A DNA stretch of 32,388 nt. Origin: Oehlia diaphana (taxonomy: Eukaryota > Glomeromycota > Glomeromycetes > Glomerales > Glomeraceae). The position numbers were made by a program, and so were the translations under genes. The stretch is from NCBI GenBank assembly GCA_003833135.1, contig QZLH01000446.1, positions 56,970-89,357 on the forward strand, read 5' to 3'. The notes below the pieces were generated by a model. The model was not told where the DNA came from, searched no databases, and saw only the letters and a program-made list of their open reading frames with translations. Below are positions 32,236 through 32,388 of the stretch, piece by piece; position 1 is the first letter of the stretch, and each line of letters begins with the position of its first letter.

Positions 32236-32388
32236 TGTTGCTAAGTTCAAGCCAAACTGAACTGAACTGAACCAAACCGATGGGACCGGTCTGGTTCGAC
32301 TTCAGGATTTTGAAACTACAGCTCAGTCTGACTTGAAGATTTTCAAGTTGCAGTTTGGTTTGACTTGAGAAAACCAAGTTGATGGGAG
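32236..32388. repeat. CTGAA/GAACC-rich foldable repeat at window edge
   Basis: It starts with TTCAAGCCAAACTGAACTGA and ends with a CAGTTTGGTTTGACTTGA segment that is roughly its reverse complement, with GGACCGGTC in between. The inverted arms suggest a small DNA transposon inserted into the LINE, but it may continue beyond the window. An open frame across it joins the ORF1 tail without a stop, probably by chance. Confidence 0.45.

Larger units (their letters stand above)
26938..32388 (-). mobile_element. Inactivated LINE of the Tad/I-like type with RNase H
   Basis: Read on the minus strand the order is: repeat-interrupted 5' part, ORF1 tail, endonuclease, reverse transcriptase, RNase H, zinc knuckle, 3' untranslated region and two A tracts (T at 26938-26962 and 26973-27006). 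That order is diagnostic of a non-LTR retrotransposon; the RNase H after the RT points to the I/Tad group known from fungi. ORF2 is broken by in-frame stops (TAA 30994-30996, TAG 30173-30175, TAG 28623-28625), frame changes (about 30560 and 28030) and a badly degraded stretch (29190-29795). It cannot retrotranspose on its own. The 5' end runs out of the window, so total length and target duplication cannot be judged. Confidence 0.85.

Overview
The window looks like a piece of a filamentous-fungal nuclear genome, most likely an arbuscular mycorrhizal fungus (Glomeromycotina, Rhizophagus-like). This is an inference from the extreme A+T richness, short GT-AG introns, divergent kinase-like genes of the type massively expanded in that group, a Tad/I-like LINE with RNase H, Tc1/mariner-type relics and a short Helitron. 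There are no bacterial signals (no operons, no ribosome binding sites). No species assignment can be proven from the sequence alone.

Layout. 1-411: a small GC-rich CCTGCC repeat, then the upstream region of a kinase gene. 412-2138 (+): a four-exon protein kinase with all catalytic residues visible. 2139-10273: gene-poor and full of transposon relics: a 578-bp Tc1/mariner element with a transposase tail, a second 545-bp TA-flanked MITE, a possible tRNA-derived SINE, a possible retroelement protease scrap, and a ~1.27-kb element with inverted ends that holds intron-like units. 10274-16143: a divergent gene pair. The minus-strand gene encodes a 681-residue MACPF-like protein. The plus-strand gene encodes a pseudokinase fused to a C-terminal domain carrying the same MACPF-like signature; its last part is frameshifted. 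They share a ~290-bp intergenic promoter with mirrored telobox-like motifs. 16202-19107 (+): a kinase-like gene in which the N-terminal Cys-rich/N-lobe exon is repeated four times in tandem before a single C-lobe; the catalytic Asp of that C-lobe is Asn. 20447-22017 (-): a decayed kinase gene that has lost its C-lobe, with a 219-bp non-autonomous Helitron in one of its tail introns. 22018-26937: AT-rich, with a 5'-truncated LINE scrap ending in a 71-nt poly(A) tract (minus strand) and a small repeat cluster. 26938-32388 (-): a long, inactivated LINE (ORF1 tail, endonuclease, reverse transcriptase, RNase H, zinc knuckle, poly(A)) with another repeat lying in its 5' part at the window edge.

How the genes may work together. 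Three expressed-looking kinase-like loci lie close together, and two of them lack the catalytic aspartate. The most interesting unit is the head-to-head pair at 10.3-16.1 kb, where a dead kinase is built onto a domain related to the neighbouring MACPF-like protein and both genes are read from one symmetric promoter. A plausible but unproven reading is a regulatory (pseudokinase) module coupled to a membrane-acting or scaffold module. The second notable unit is the four-fold N-lobe array, a gene architecture apparently caught in the act of expanding by unequal crossing-over.
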